Source of the DNA: Methanosarcina sp.
GTDB lineage: Archaea; Halobacteriota; Methanosarcinia; Methanosarcinales; Methanosarcinaceae
DNA: 27,471 nt
Assembly: GCA_013331265.1 (NCBI GenBank)
Contig: DUGS01000028.1
Location: 1 to 27,471 of the forward strand
Direction of reading: 5' to 3'
Shown: positions 14,640-23,641 of the stretch, in pieces
Layout of the letters: the number at the start of each line of letters is the position of its first letter
How positions within the stretch are numbered: the stretch's first letter is position 1
The notes under the pieces: generated by a model
Told to the model about the DNA's origin: nothing
The model's input: only the letters and a program-made list of their open reading frames with translations
Databases searched by the model: none
Position numbers and translations under genes: made by a program

Positions 14640-16631
14640 TTATCCCATTTGGCCTTCAAAAAGTTTTTTAACTTCCTCTATCTTTTCTGGAGGACTGATT
14701 ACAAGCAGGATATCATTTGCAAGGATCTCAGTCTCAGCCTGCAGCCCGGAGACCAGTTTATGGTGTCTGGAAATTGCAAGAATAGAGACACCATATTTTT
14801 TTCGAATATTAAGCTCTCCAATTGTCATTCCTACCGCCCTGGAAAGCTTTCCAACCCTGATACTCCTGAGTTCTACATCTGCAAAATCAAGAGCTAATTC
14901 GCAGAACTTTTTTCGGGAGATCTCAGGGCTGCGGAGCATCCTGTAATGGTCGGAGCGTAAGGTTGATCCAAGAGAATCAATCTCACTCTCGGGAACAAGA
15001 TACCTGTGTAGCACTCTTGTGAAAAGTTCTATTGAGCTTTCAAACTCATCCGAAATAACCTCGTCCGCCCCGACAGCATAAAACTTATCCAGCTCGCTCA
15101 AAAAATGTGTTCTGGCAATGATATGGACTTCCGGGTTTAGCCTCCTGGCAGCTTCAATGATTCTTTTGGAACTGGCCGGGTCACCCGCGGTTACAACAAC
15201 TGATTTCGCAGTCTGGATACCTGCGTGTTCCAGCACAGCTTTCTGGGCAGCATCTCCATAAAAGATATGCTCTCCATTCTGTTTTTCCTGCCTGACGGTT
15301 TCAGGATTGATCTCGACTATACAGTAAGGAATAGAAGCTGACCTTGTGGCTGTCGCAACATTTCTCCCATTTACTCCGAAACCTATTATAATCACGTGGT
15401 TTTCAGGAGTTTCTGAAGATGCTTGTTCCTCAAAATGCCTGTACCATCCAGATTTTAATATTGATGGGAAGGAGAGAGACTCGACAAAAGAGGTCGTCCT
15501 GTATCCCATGCTCATTATGAAAGGAGTAAGTACCATGGAAATCACGGCTGTATCAAGAAATCCCTGGTAAATTTCAGCAGAGATCAAACCGTTAATAAAA
15601 CCTACCTTTGCAAGAATCAGCGAAAATTCCCCGACCTGAGACAGAGAAAAACCAACCAGAATCATAGTATGCAAAGGAAAACCTATTAGGAAAGTGCTAA
15701 GGGAATTTGCCGCAACTTTCAAAATCAACACTGTCAGAGTCGCAGCCAGTATAAGGGGTAGATGTTCTTTTAATACGTCAAGGTCAAGCAGCATCCCTAT
15801 TGAAACAAAAAAAATGCTCATGAACATATCCCTGAATGGGATTAAGTTCCCAAGTGCCTGGATCGAATACTCGGATTCTGATATAATCAGACCGGCAAGA
15901 AAAGCACCGAGAGCCAGGGAAAGGCCGACCATAGAAGTCAGCCAGGCAACTGAAAGTCCTATTGCTACAACACTAAGGAGAAAAAGCTCGCTATTACGCG
16001 TCTTTGCTACCTGGTACATAATAAAAGGAACCGCATAACGGGCGCTAAAAATGGTAAACAATACGAGCCCAATTCCCTGCAGGATAAGCTCTAAGAAAGA
16101 CTTTTCCGTTCCCGGTGTCCCTGCAAGGACAGGGATCAAAAGAATTATCACTACTGCAGCTACATCCTGAAAAATCAAAATCCCAAGGGAAGTACGCCCG
16201 TGAAGGCTGTAGATTTCCCCTTTTTCCTGCAGCAATTTAAGTACAATCGCCGTACTGCTCAAAGCTACCAGAAGCCCAAGGAAAATTGAAGTTTCCTTAG
16301 AAATTCCAATACAGAGAAAAATAAAAGCAACAACAAGAGTAGTTATGGAAAGCTGTAATCCTCCACCAAAGATCACGATTCTGCGAAGTTGCAGGAGTTC
16401 ACGAAGGGAAAATTCCATCCCGATAGTGAAGAGCAGGAGCACAACTCCTATATCTGCCAGCATTTCTATATTATCCATATTCTGGACCAATCCCAGTCCG
16501 AAAGGGCCGGCAAGGATGCCTGCAAGTAAAAAACCCACCAGTGGAGCTATCTTCAGTTTTGAGAAGGTGAAAACTACCGGTATAGAAAGCCCGAAAATGA
16601 TGAGTAAATCGGTTAAAAGATCTGTTGCCAT
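14640..16631 (-). CDS. CPA2 cation:proton antiporter with RCK_N and RCK_C domains
   Basis: 663 residues. The membrane exchanger domain (about 1-375) includes LGLLVALSSTAIVLKLLQ, FQDVAAVVIIL and LALGAFLAGLIISES. An RCK_N domain starts at HVIIIGFGVNGRNVATATRS, with E430 as the ribose-binding acid. The last 80 residues are a complete RCK_C domain (LRSIRVGKLSRAVGMTIGEL to SPPEKIEEVKKLFEG). The family exchanges K+ or Na+ for protons under control of NAD(H) or another ligand. The frame reaches a TTG at 16652, but I chose the ATG at 16631: the minus-strand box A TTTATATC (around 16655-16664) puts the transcript start within a few bases of it, so the message is probably leaderless. It is a paralogue of the plus-strand antiporter, with the DUF1538-PII operon between them. 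Confidence 0.92.
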   Translation of the reverse strand: MATDLLTDLLIIFGLSIPVVFTFSKLKIAPLVGFLLAGILAGPFGLGLVQNMDNIEMLADIGVVLLLFTIGMEFSLRELLQLRRIVIFGGGLQLSITTLVVAFIFLCIGISKETSIFLGLLVALSSTAIVLKLLQEKGEIYSLHGRTSLGILIFQDVAAVVIILLIPVLAGTPGTEKSFLELILQGIGLVLFTIFSARYAVPFIMYQVAKTRNSELFLLSVVAIGLSVAWLTSMVGLSLALGAFLAGLIISESEYSIQALGNLIPFRDMFMSIFFVSIGMLLDLDVLKEHLPLILAATLTVLILKVAANSLSTFLIGFPLHTMILVGFSLSQVGEFSLILAKVGFINGLISAEIYQGFLDTAVISMVLTPFIMSMGYRTTSFVESLSFPSILKSGWYRHFEEQASSETPENHVIIIGFGVNGRNVATATRSASIPYCIVEINPETVRQEKQNGEHIFYGDAAQKAVLEHAGIQTAKSVVVTAGDPASSKRIIEAARRLNPEVHIIARTHFLSELDKFYAVGADEVISDEFESSIELFTRVLHRYLVPESEIDSLGSTLRSDHYRMLRSPEISRKKFCELALDFADVELRSIRVGKLSRAVGMTIGELNIRKKYGVSILAISRHHKLVSGLQAETEILANDILLVISPPEKIEEVKKLFEGQMG

Positions 16632-16653
16632 CAATATATATTTAATTTTCAAA

Positions 16654-16664
16654 TGATATAAATT
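16654..16664 (-). promoter_or_regulatory. Box A of the full-length antiporter gene
   Basis: The minus strand reads AATTTATATCA; its centre is about 29 bases before the ATG at 16631, which favours a leaderless or nearly leaderless message and this start codon over the upstream TTG. Confidence 0.5.
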
Positions 16665-17023
16665 TCATCATATATTGCAAGCGTATACAGCCAGGGATTT
16701 CAATTATATCCCACTCCCATGCATATGGAAAACTACATTATCGATGAACAACTGCAGGATAGGAAACGGGCTTGAGGAAGCGTAAACAGGAGTATACAGC
16801 CATTTATCTTTGCTGACAGTATAAAGGTAAATCCTGCCAGAAAAGCCGGGTTCAGGGCTGCCTGAAGAATAAGCGCTTACTCCAGAGTTTACACGAGCCT
16901 CGCTTTTAAAAATTAATTTCGAACATTAAAATGGAATGGGTTGAAAACAGGTAAAAAATGATTAAAAATTCAGGTAGAACCTTCAGAGGTAAATTCCGAA
17001 GGCTGAACCTAAAATCTGAAACC
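16665..17023. other. Spacer between the antiporter and the filament genes
   Basis: About 360 bases without a supported gene. Near the right end CCTTC (16980-16984) and GAAGG (16998-17002) with extra pairing between them form a hairpin. On the minus strand it is followed by short T-runs, so it is the likely terminator of the filament operon. The left part holds the antiporter promoter. Confidence 0.45.
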
Positions 17024-18973
17024 TCAGATAAACACAACGAACAGAATATAAGATACTGACATCATGGCAAGGGAGTGCTTAAGCCCAGAGGATATGTTTG
17101 CTGAACCCATTTTACCTGCAACCAGCCCTGAGCCAAAACCCTGCAGAAGAGCTGCATGGAAGAAGAGGAGGGTATATTCCTCCAGGTCGAAACTTCCCAT
17201 AGACATTGCCGGATTGCTGGAACCGTCAAGGGCAGGCATGAAAAATGCAGCAAGCACGTATACAATTACAAGGAAAACGAAGAAGGTCACAAAGATAATG
17301 AATACGTATATGAACATCTCCGAAGAGCGCTCTTTTTTAAGGTTTCTCTCGATATCGGCATCCTCCGCAACCGTGCTAATAACCTGATGGATATCTCCGG
17401 TGGATTCACTTGCTTTGGCAATAAGGGTCAAACTGCGACGGGTCATGTTGGTCCTTATTCTTGCTTCAAAACGCCTCAGGGCGCCTACAAGGTTTGAGTT
17501 CCAGCGGATATCCGCAACTGTACATTTAATTTCAGATTTAAGCCTGCCCATATTCGACTGGGCTGTAATGGCAATGGCATCGGCAAGCAGAATTCCTGTC
17601 CCGTTGATACTTGCAAGTCTTTTAAGGAATTCAGGGATCTGATCCTCAATCTGCCTGACCCGCCGGATTTCAATTTCGTGGAAGATGATATAAGGAATGA
17701 ACAGGACAAGCAGGGTTACAAAGATATAATCATCAAGTGTAGATGCAGTTTCAACAAACCCTCCATAGTAAGGCATGTGTTTCAGGAATGCAGAAACAAA
17801 GTACAGGAGAGCGATTGGACCGCTTATAACAAAAGCGTATACCGGCTTGTCAAGCATAGCCTTTATAGGGTGCAGAATCAAATTTTTGACCCTGTTAACC
17901 TTTTCAAAAAACTCCATTTTCTTAAGCAGTTCCTCGTCCTCTTCTGTTCGTGGCTTTACCCTGACATCACTGTAAGAATCCGGCTTAATTGCGGAGGTTG
18001 TTTCTTCAGGCATCTTTTCCACATCTCCTGCAAGCATATCCAGGAAGACAAGAAAGATCATGGTTCCGAACGGAATTGCTCCGTATACAAGGATGTACAG
18101 GTTGGTCGCACCCCCGTTGTCAATCATATTCATAACTACGAGGATAACCATAAGGAAAAGAGGACCTACAACGAATACCGTGATATAAACCTCTGCCAGG
18201 AGCCCGAGGGTTTCAAGGAAATGCTTTTGTTCTTTATTTGCATTTGATTTATAAACATCAGTCTTGTTTTTCAGGTAAAGGGTGATGTCTCCTCCGCTGG
18301 AGACTATCGAAATCAGACCATCGACAAGGTCTTTGAACTTTTCGGAAGGTGTCCTGTCAGCAGCGTCCCAGAGGGAGTCCTTAAGGTCTTTCCCAAAATA
18401 TTCTATATCCCTGACAATATTTCCGAATTCTCGGGAGGTGGTCCCGTAAAGATGGGGATGTCTTGAAAGCGACTTTATGATATCATAGATAGTCATGCCT
18501 CCGCCTCTCTGCAGGACATAGAGGAAAGCTGTTGCATGGGGCATTGTTGCATTGATAGCTCGCTTCCTGTTGTCAGCTTTCATAGGTGGATACGCCATGA
18601 TAAGACCATAGGTAAGGGCAGCAATAATCAAAAAGAGAATAAGTCCACCTACAACCGTAAGGATAAAAGGGAGATGAGATTCGATAAATGCAGGGGTCTC
18701 AACCGCTCTGGTCACCCTGTTCGAGATGCCAAATGTTGAGACGACACTTTCCGGAGTGATGCCCCTGAAAAGATACCTCCCGATAAGTAAACCTGCAAGC
18801 CCGCCAAAAATTCCCGCAAGCAAAGAAAATAATACTGCAGTTGAAACATACTGTTCCACAGGCAGGGGAATTTGAGCTTGGCGAAGCTTTATTCTTAAAA
18901 GGGCAAACCTGTCTTCTTTCTCAAGAATTTTTTCTCCGAAGATCCTGAATGCCAGGGTATTTATAGCGCTCAT
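17024..18973 (-). CDS. Type IV filament/secretion platform membrane protein (ArlJ/TadC-like)
   Basis: 649 residues, an archaeal type II secretion F-domain protein with two copies of the platform unit. The first unit runs from about 90 to 325, with the soluble part FLYVLQRGGGMTIYDIIKSL and the membrane part VYITVFVVGPLFLMVILVVM. The second runs from 400 on, with LKRLASINGTGILLADAIAI, STGDIHQVISTVAEDADIER and the last helices FIIFVTFFVFLVIVYVLAAFF. It is the inner-membrane base on which the filament ATPase works. I start at the ATG at 18973 because GGGGG lies 5 nt upstream; the frame itself extends to a TTG at 18985. It follows the ATPase gene by 12 bases. No archaellin, pilin or prepilin peptidase gene is visible in the window, so the filament or substrate is unknown. 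Confidence 0.92.
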   Translation of the reverse strand: MSAINTLAFRIFGEKILEKEDRFALLRIKLRQAQIPLPVEQYVSTAVLFSLLAGIFGGLAGLLIGRYLFRGITPESVVSTFGISNRVTRAVETPAFIESHLPFILTVVGGLILFLIIAALTYGLIMAYPPMKADNRKRAINATMPHATAFLYVLQRGGGMTIYDIIKSLSRHPHLYGTTSREFGNIVRDIEYFGKDLKDSLWDAADRTPSEKFKDLVDGLISIVSSGGDITLYLKNKTDVYKSNANKEQKHFLETLGLLAEVYITVFVVGPLFLMVILVVMNMIDNGGATNLYILVYGAIPFGTMIFLVFLDMLAGDVEKMPEETTSAIKPDSYSDVRVKPRTEEDEELLKKMEFFEKVNRVKNLILHPIKAMLDKPVYAFVISGPIALLYFVSAFLKHMPYYGGFVETASTLDDYIFVTLLVLFIPYIIFHEIEIRRVRQIEDQIPEFLKRLASINGTGILLADAIAITAQSNMGRLKSEIKCTVADIRWNSNLVGALRRFEARIRTNMTRRSLTLIAKASESTGDIHQVISTVAEDADIERNLKKERSSEMFIYVFIIFVTFFVFLVIVYVLAAFFMPALDGSSNPAMSMGSFDLEEYTLLFFHAALLQGFGSGLVAGKMGSANISSGLKHSLAMMSVSYILFVVFI

Positions 18974-18985
18974 GGATACCCCCAA

Positions 18986-21391
18986 TTAACAGTGGTGTGC
19001 TACCATATCCCGCAGGGTATCGTTTCCAATTGCTTCCATCACAAGCTGCGGGTTTGTAGCATACATGTGTACTATAAGGGAAACGCTCACATAATCACGG
19101 ATCTGTTTTGCCGCAAGATAGGCAAGTATTTGTTCCCTGTTTTTAAACTCAATGAAGAGCTTATCAGGGCTCCAACCCCTTGATTTCATAATTTCATTAA
19201 GTACATAGGAATCCCCTGCCCGCTTGAAGTTGTCATGCACCGGCTCCCAGCGGTAAAGTTCATTGATCCTGAGGCTTCCTGACCTTGCATCAAGACCTGT
19301 GATCTCAACAATTGTTTTAGTTCTTCTCACTCGGGTCTCATTGACATAGGTCTGCATCTGGATGCAGATGATCCCAAGGGCCTGCATCATCACATGCGGA
19401 ACGTTGATAGGCTCGTTTTCAAGCCTGTTAACCACAGTCTGCACATCGCTCGCGTGCATTGTTGAATAGGTGGTGTGCCCGGTTGACATTGCCTGGAAAA
19501 GGGTAAGAGCCTCTTTACCACGGACCTCGCCTACCAGGATATACTCAGGACGCTGCCTTAAAGCAGCTTTCAGGAGCTCATACATGGAGACCTCTCCAGT
19601 CCCTCCTACTGTGAACGATTTTCTGGTTGCACCTGCGATCCAGTTTTCATGGTGGAGCATAATCTCCCTTGTATCTTCAATGGATACTACCTTTGACAGC
19701 CTTGGGATAAAAAGAGAAATCGAATTCATAAGAGAGGTTTTACCTGAAGCAGTACCGCCTGCAAAAAGTACACTGATGTTGTTTTCAATTGCAATCCAGT
19801 AGTATGCCATCATCTCGATACTGCATGTGCCATACCTGATCAGGTCGATAGGGGTTATTGGGTCTCCTTTGAACTTACGGATAGTGAAAGAACTGCCCCT
19901 TGTTGTGACCTCTTTTCCGAGGGTTGCCTGAATTCTTGACCCGTCAGGAAGAGTTGCGTCCACAATTGGTTCTCCTAGGGAGATATGCTTGCCGCTCCTC
20001 TGACAGAGCTTGACAACCAGGGAGTCCAGTTCTTTCTCTCCAAAGTGGATATTGGTTACAATGTTGTTGTGCTTTCTATGGTAAAGATAAATGGGGATCT
20101 CAATCCCCGAACAGGAAATATCTTCAATATTAGGGTCACGGATCAGCGGATTTATCCTTTCATATCCAATGAAATTCCTTCTGAGAAAATACATTATTTT
20201 ATGAATCGAAGAAACTTCAAGGGTACTGTAGTACTGGCCAAGAAGCCTCATGCCCCTGTTAATAAGAATGATGTCTTTCTCTTTTCCGGTATCTTTCTCT
20301 TTTCCGGTAATCATATCCTCCTGAGTAAGAACGTCTTCCAGATTATTTCTGACCCTTTCAAGAACAGTCTTTTCATAGGCGGTCAGTGTGGGCTCAACAA
20401 CATTATAGTATTTCATCTCCATGTTTTCAATTATGCTGATAAAAGCGTAAGGTTCTTCTACCCAGTAGCGTTCGATTTCAGTAAATCCTGCAGGAATTTC
20501 ATATTCAAGGAGTGGACCGCAAGTTTCAGGTTCATAAGGGGGAAGAGTTCTTATTTCCTCATCCTTCAAACTCCGGACAATTTCTGCAAACTTCTTTTTT
20601 GCCCCTTCAGGGGTTTTTACTTCCTCAAAGAACTCTTTAAGCTTATCACTTAATTTTTCGCCTTCTTTGATCCCCATTATATCACGGGTCAGATCCTTCA
20701 TATTTTCGGCGAATCCGGGTTTTTTCTTAATTCTTGATTTTCGGGTAGCCTTTTTGGTTTTACCTGGAGTTCGAACTTTTTTCTCCTCTTTTGCTCCCGG
20801 AGAACTCTTTAACTCCTCAACTCTGACTTTATTATCTGCACTTCCCTCGCTATGGGGTCCGGTTGGAGGAGGGAAAATGCCTTTGTTTTCAGTTTCAAGG
20901 ATAAGTTCAACTTTTTTTTCGGGAGTGAGTTCTGTTGAAGCGGCAGGTTTCGGTTCAGAAGCCTCGTTCCCATTAGAAAAGGCTGTTTTTTCATTACCAG
21001 GCTCATCCACAAATAAAGGAGATTCAGGTACGAATTCGGTTTTAGAATTCTTCTCAGCCTCAGTTTCAGGAGAAAAACTTTTTAATTGAACAGTTTTGAG
21101 TACGGGTTTAGTTTTCCGACTTTCAATCTTGATTTTCATATCAGGGAGATGAGTATTTTCATTTTCTGCAGTTTCATTCTCTGAAACTTCCTGAAGGATA
21201 TTATTTGTATCTGTGTTATTATCCGCTTTAGGGCTGTCAATAGATGTATTAAGATTTCCTTCATAAGGAATTTTCTTTACAGGTACCTGTAAAAGATAGG
21301 ATTTCCCTGCCAGAGCATCTTCTTCGCCTATATGCACATTCTTTTCTGATCTTTTTGAGTCATCCGGAGATTTCTCGTTTTTAGAAACCAT
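18986..21391 (-). CDS. Type IV filament/secretion ATPase (ArlI/TadA/PilB-like) with long disordered N-terminus
   Basis: 801 residues, about 250 more than typical archaeal ArlI. The last 500 carry the ATPase: N-terminal domain from about 290, Walker A GGTASGKT (545-552), Asp box IEDTREI (571-577), Walker B YILVGEVRG (617-625) and His box GHTTYSTMHA (638-647), all intact. Residues 1-225 are rich in Glu, Lys, Ser, Pro and Asn without hydrophobic clusters, so disordered, ending in a basic patch KTKKATRKSRIKKK (211-224) that could bind membrane or nucleic acid. A short in-frame duplication TGKEKD-TGKEKD lies at 362-373. The gene starts the two-gene operon with the platform protein. It powers assembly of a pilus-like filament or secretion, not identifiable from sequence alone. 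Confidence 0.92.
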   Translation of the reverse strand: MVSKNEKSPDDSKRSEKNVHIGEEDALAGKSYLLQVPVKKIPYEGNLNTSIDSPKADNNTDTNNILQEVSENETAENENTHLPDMKIKIESRKTKPVLKTVQLKSFSPETEAEKNSKTEFVPESPLFVDEPGNEKTAFSNGNEASEPKPAASTELTPEKKVELILETENKGIFPPPTGPHSEGSADNKVRVEELKSSPGAKEEKKVRTPGKTKKATRKSRIKKKPGFAENMKDLTRDIMGIKEGEKLSDKLKEFFEEVKTPEGAKKKFAEIVRSLKDEEIRTLPPYEPETCGPLLEYEIPAGFTEIERYWVEEPYAFISIIENMEMKYYNVVEPTLTAYEKTVLERVRNNLEDVLTQEDMITGKEKDTGKEKDIILINRGMRLLGQYYSTLEVSSIHKIMYFLRRNFIGYERINPLIRDPNIEDISCSGIEIPIYLYHRKHNNIVTNIHFGEKELDSLVVKLCQRSGKHISLGEPIVDATLPDGSRIQATLGKEVTTRGSSFTIRKFKGDPITPIDLIRYGTCSIEMMAYYWIAIENNISVLFAGGTASGKTSLMNSISLFIPRLSKVVSIEDTREIMLHHENWIAGATRKSFTVGGTGEVSMYELLKAALRQRPEYILVGEVRGKEALTLFQAMSTGHTTYSTMHASDVQTVVNRLENEPINVPHVMMQALGIICIQMQTYVNETRVRRTKTIVEITGLDARSGSLRINELYRWEPVHDNFKRAGDSYVLNEIMKSRGWSPDKLFIEFKNREQILAYLAAKQIRDYVSVSLIVHMYATNPQLVMEAIGNDTLRDMVAHHC

Positions 21392-21409
21392 AGAAGTTCA
21401 CCCCACCTA

Positions 21410-21897
21410 GGATTATTCCCCTCATAAAGTTGACAATCAGTATAAATTTATAATACAAATACAGTTTAATTTTTTATTTTAAGTATCTAATACATTTTAA
21501 TACAGTTAACAACATTACTAACAACATTGTTAAATATTTTTATATGTTGATGTGGCGTCATATTCTCTCTATTATCAAAAGTAAAATGAAAAAATACTGG
21601 AGTTTTTGTTTGTTTATCAAATATGAAATAGGACTTAATAGTATAAATCTTTTCATTAAGATACCAAATATCAAATATATTATATTTATTTTGTATTAAA
21701 TGGTGAAATGTAATATTTTAACAAAAAATCATTAGTTTGAAGCATAAAAAAGATGTTAAAAAAGATCGGAAATCAAGAGAGACGGAGAAAAAGTTAAGGA
21801 TAAAAGAGTCAACTACCCCTGAGCTAAAGATTTCATGAGTTTCATGCTGAGGAATTATGAAAAAGAAAAGACAGTAAGGTCATAGTGAATCCATTTC
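21410..21897. other. AT-rich spacer upstream of the filament ATPase gene
   Basis: About 490 bases with no gene I can support. It holds repeats of AACA/TGTT type near 21505-21535 (a GTTAACAACATT run) that may be part of the promoter of the ATPase gene, and the CTACCCCTGA motif at 21812, also seen at 12577. No terminator is obvious. Confidence 0.4.
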
Positions 21898-22614
21898 TCA
21901 AAGGATCTTAATCCCTGATGAGGTTATTTCAAACCTGATAGGGTTCAAACTGAGGCATGTCCTCCGCATTTTAGGAATTCTTATGTAGCGCTCAATATTT
22001 CCTGTATACGGATTTTCATCTACCATAAGCCGAAGAGAACCGCTTACCGAATATTCAGCAAGGTTATGTGTCATCTTACACGCAGTATCATCCATGACGA
22101 ACATTGCCGTGCAGTCACCTCTGGTACTCAGAATAAAGTTTAACGCATCGAACTGATCCCGGAAGTCCTGAATAGAGAGCCGGAGGGTAAAAACTCCGAT
22201 ATTATCAATAACTACAACATCAGTTCCCTCAGGTACATAATCCGAGAGTGAAGGCAGTTCTATTTCCAGGCCTTCGGGAGTAAACCCGAATTTGGAAGTC
22301 TGAACCTTTTCTGAACGACTCTGAAAAGATTTCTCAATTGTAAGCTGACCATTCTCATAATATTTGGTAAGTCCGAGGCCTAGCATTTCAGACAAATCAA
22401 GAATATCCTCAGGTAGTTCTTCTGTTGCGACCAAAACACATTTCTTGCCATCAAGGCATGCCCTGTGCAGAAAATGAATGGTAAAAGTTGTTTTGCCGGT
22501 TCCTGTATCTCCTGTGATAAGGAGGACTCTACCTGCCAGGTATCCGCCACCGATTCTAGTGTCAAGCTCAGGTATTCCTGATGATATCCGTTTCATTTTT
22601 TTGACTCGATTCAT
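21898..22614 (-). CDS. KaiC/ArlH-like RecA-fold ATPase
   Basis: 238 residues, one RecA-like domain of the KaiC family. Opening MKRISSGIPELDTRIGGGYL is the KaiC start signature. Walker A is GDTGTGKTT (35-43), the catalytic glutamate pair is in VATEELPED (E65, E66) and Walker B is DVVVIDNIG (132-140). The last 40 residues end RFEITSSGIKIL, like ArlH and other single-domain KaiC homologues. ArlH is the regulator of the archaellum ATPase ArlI, so an assignment to the filament operon nearby is attractive, but the two are separated by 500 bases and have separate transcripts. DNA-recombination or signalling KaiC homologues are also possible. Start at 22614: AAGGAT lies about 11 nt upstream; the internal ATG at 22596 has no ribosome binding site. 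Confidence 0.85.
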   Translation of the reverse strand: MNRVKKMKRISSGIPELDTRIGGGYLAGRVLLITGDTGTGKTTFTIHFLHRACLDGKKCVLVATEELPEDILDLSEMLGLGLTKYYENGQLTIEKSFQSRSEKVQTSKFGFTPEGLEIELPSLSDYVPEGTDVVVIDNIGVFTLRLSIQDFRDQFDALNFILSTRGDCTAMFVMDDTACKMTHNLAEYSVSGSLRLMVDENPYTGNIERYIRIPKMRRTCLSLNPIRFEITSSGIKIL

Positions 22615-22784
22615 TTGTCAATAAATCCTTAAATCCACTGAGTTACGATACTGATGAGAGGGCATAATATTGAACTTTACTACAGGGTATAAGGTGAGCT
22701 CTTATATAAAATTTACACACAGATGATTAATAAATATGGATAAAATCAGAAATAAAAAATAAGAGAATTTCTTAAAAAAAAGAA

Positions 22785-22869
22785 CGACGAGAGGGGGACT
22801 CGAACCCCCGGGATGCGGAGCATCACGGGATTAGCAATCCCGCGCCATACCGGGCTTGGCTATCTCGTC
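22785..22869 (-). tRNA. tRNA-Ser (anticodon GCT)
   Basis: A class II tRNA of 85 nt. The acceptor GACGAGA (from 22869 down) pairs with TCTCGTC, with discriminator G at 22785. The anticodon arm CGGGA-TTGCTAA-TCCCG gives anticodon GCT, decoding AGC/AGU serine. The long variable arm TGATGCTCCGCATC fits serine, and the T arm is GGGGG-TTCGAGT-CCCCC. CCA is not encoded, which is usual in archaea. Discriminator G73 fits seryl-tRNA synthetase recognition. Confidence 0.95.
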
Positions 22870-23016
22870 ATATTGAACTTTATAAACGCGTCTCCTAAAA
22901 TGCATTTCATATATTTAACCTTTTCCGGAGAAAACACTTCAAAGGCAGCAACCACGTAAAATCACAGCGGAAATATAAAAACAAATCTTTTAAAAAAGAT
23001 ATAATTATGTGTTTAG

Positions 23017-23331
23017 TGATGAGCGCGCCTCAGGTCGCTGTGCCTCGGAGTCTCCAGTTGACCGAAGTCTCTTCTCCACCCCGCAACCCCGCAAGCGACG
23101 GTTGCCCACGGTGAGTCTGCTCCCTTCCGGGCCTCGACCGGTTTCCACGGTTAGGGCATGAGAACCTGTTTTCCAGCAAATCCGCATACCTGCACCATCC
23201 AAGCAGGACGGGGCTTCTCAGTTGAAACTTCAGGCTAGAATCTCTCTAGCGCATCTTCCTCTGGCTTCGTCCCCCGCTTATCGGCGATTTCGGGTTATAG
23301 GTAACGCCGACCTACCCGGACTAGCTCATCA
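23017..23331 (-). ncRNA. ffs: Archaeal 7S (SRP) RNA
   Basis: RNA of about 315 nt scaffolding the signal recognition particle (SRP19, SRP54). On the minus strand the 5' end TGATGAGC (23331-23324) pairs with the 3' end GCTCATCA (23024-23017), the archaeal helix 1. The helix 8 motif AGGCCCGGAAGGGAGCAGAC is present, with GGAA tetraloop at 23128-23125 and the symmetric loop for SRP54 M-domain binding. Helix 2-4 sequences near the 5' end (CCGGGTAGGTCGGCG) match the Alu-like domain. Ends are judged from helix 1 and may be off by a few bases. Confidence 0.95.
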
Positions 23332-23352
23332 GCTATATAAAGACATTTGTAG

Positions 23353-23362
23353 TATATAAAAA
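23353..23362 (-). promoter_or_regulatory. Box A of the SRP RNA gene
   Basis: The minus strand reads TTTTTATATA, centred about 26 bases before the predicted RNA 5' end at 23331, the expected spacing for an archaeal TATA box. Confidence 0.7.
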
Positions 23363-23641
23363 TATCCTACCCGTATCTCTCCCGATGTCTATTTTATTTA
23401 GCAAAAGAGTCCAAATATTTAATCTTGCCTGCAAAAGAGAAAGCAAAGCTAGAGAAGGCTTTTTTAAAAATAAAATCGGTAATTAAAGGAAATTAGCCGG
23501 GTATTAAAATATGCGAGGATGGATAAATCCCCGTATTTATTTATATGTCTTTTTTAAAGTAATATTATATAAAAATCTCAAACGGCTTAAGTGATACGTC
23601 AAAGAACGGCAAAATAAAAAGATGGGGGGATTTGTACGAGA

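Noticed and set aside
17678..18247. Plus-strand ORF of 189 codons
   Set aside because: Fully antisense to the platform protein gene, rich in Cys/His as expected of a shadow, with no ribosome binding site.
19985..20653. Plus-strand ORF of 222 codons
   Set aside because: Antisense to the filament ATPase, whose Walker A, Walker B, Asp and His motifs are all intact on the other strand.
23005..23202. Minus-strand ORF of 65 codons
   Set aside because: It lies inside the SRP RNA on the same strand; its peptide is just the translated helix 8 region.
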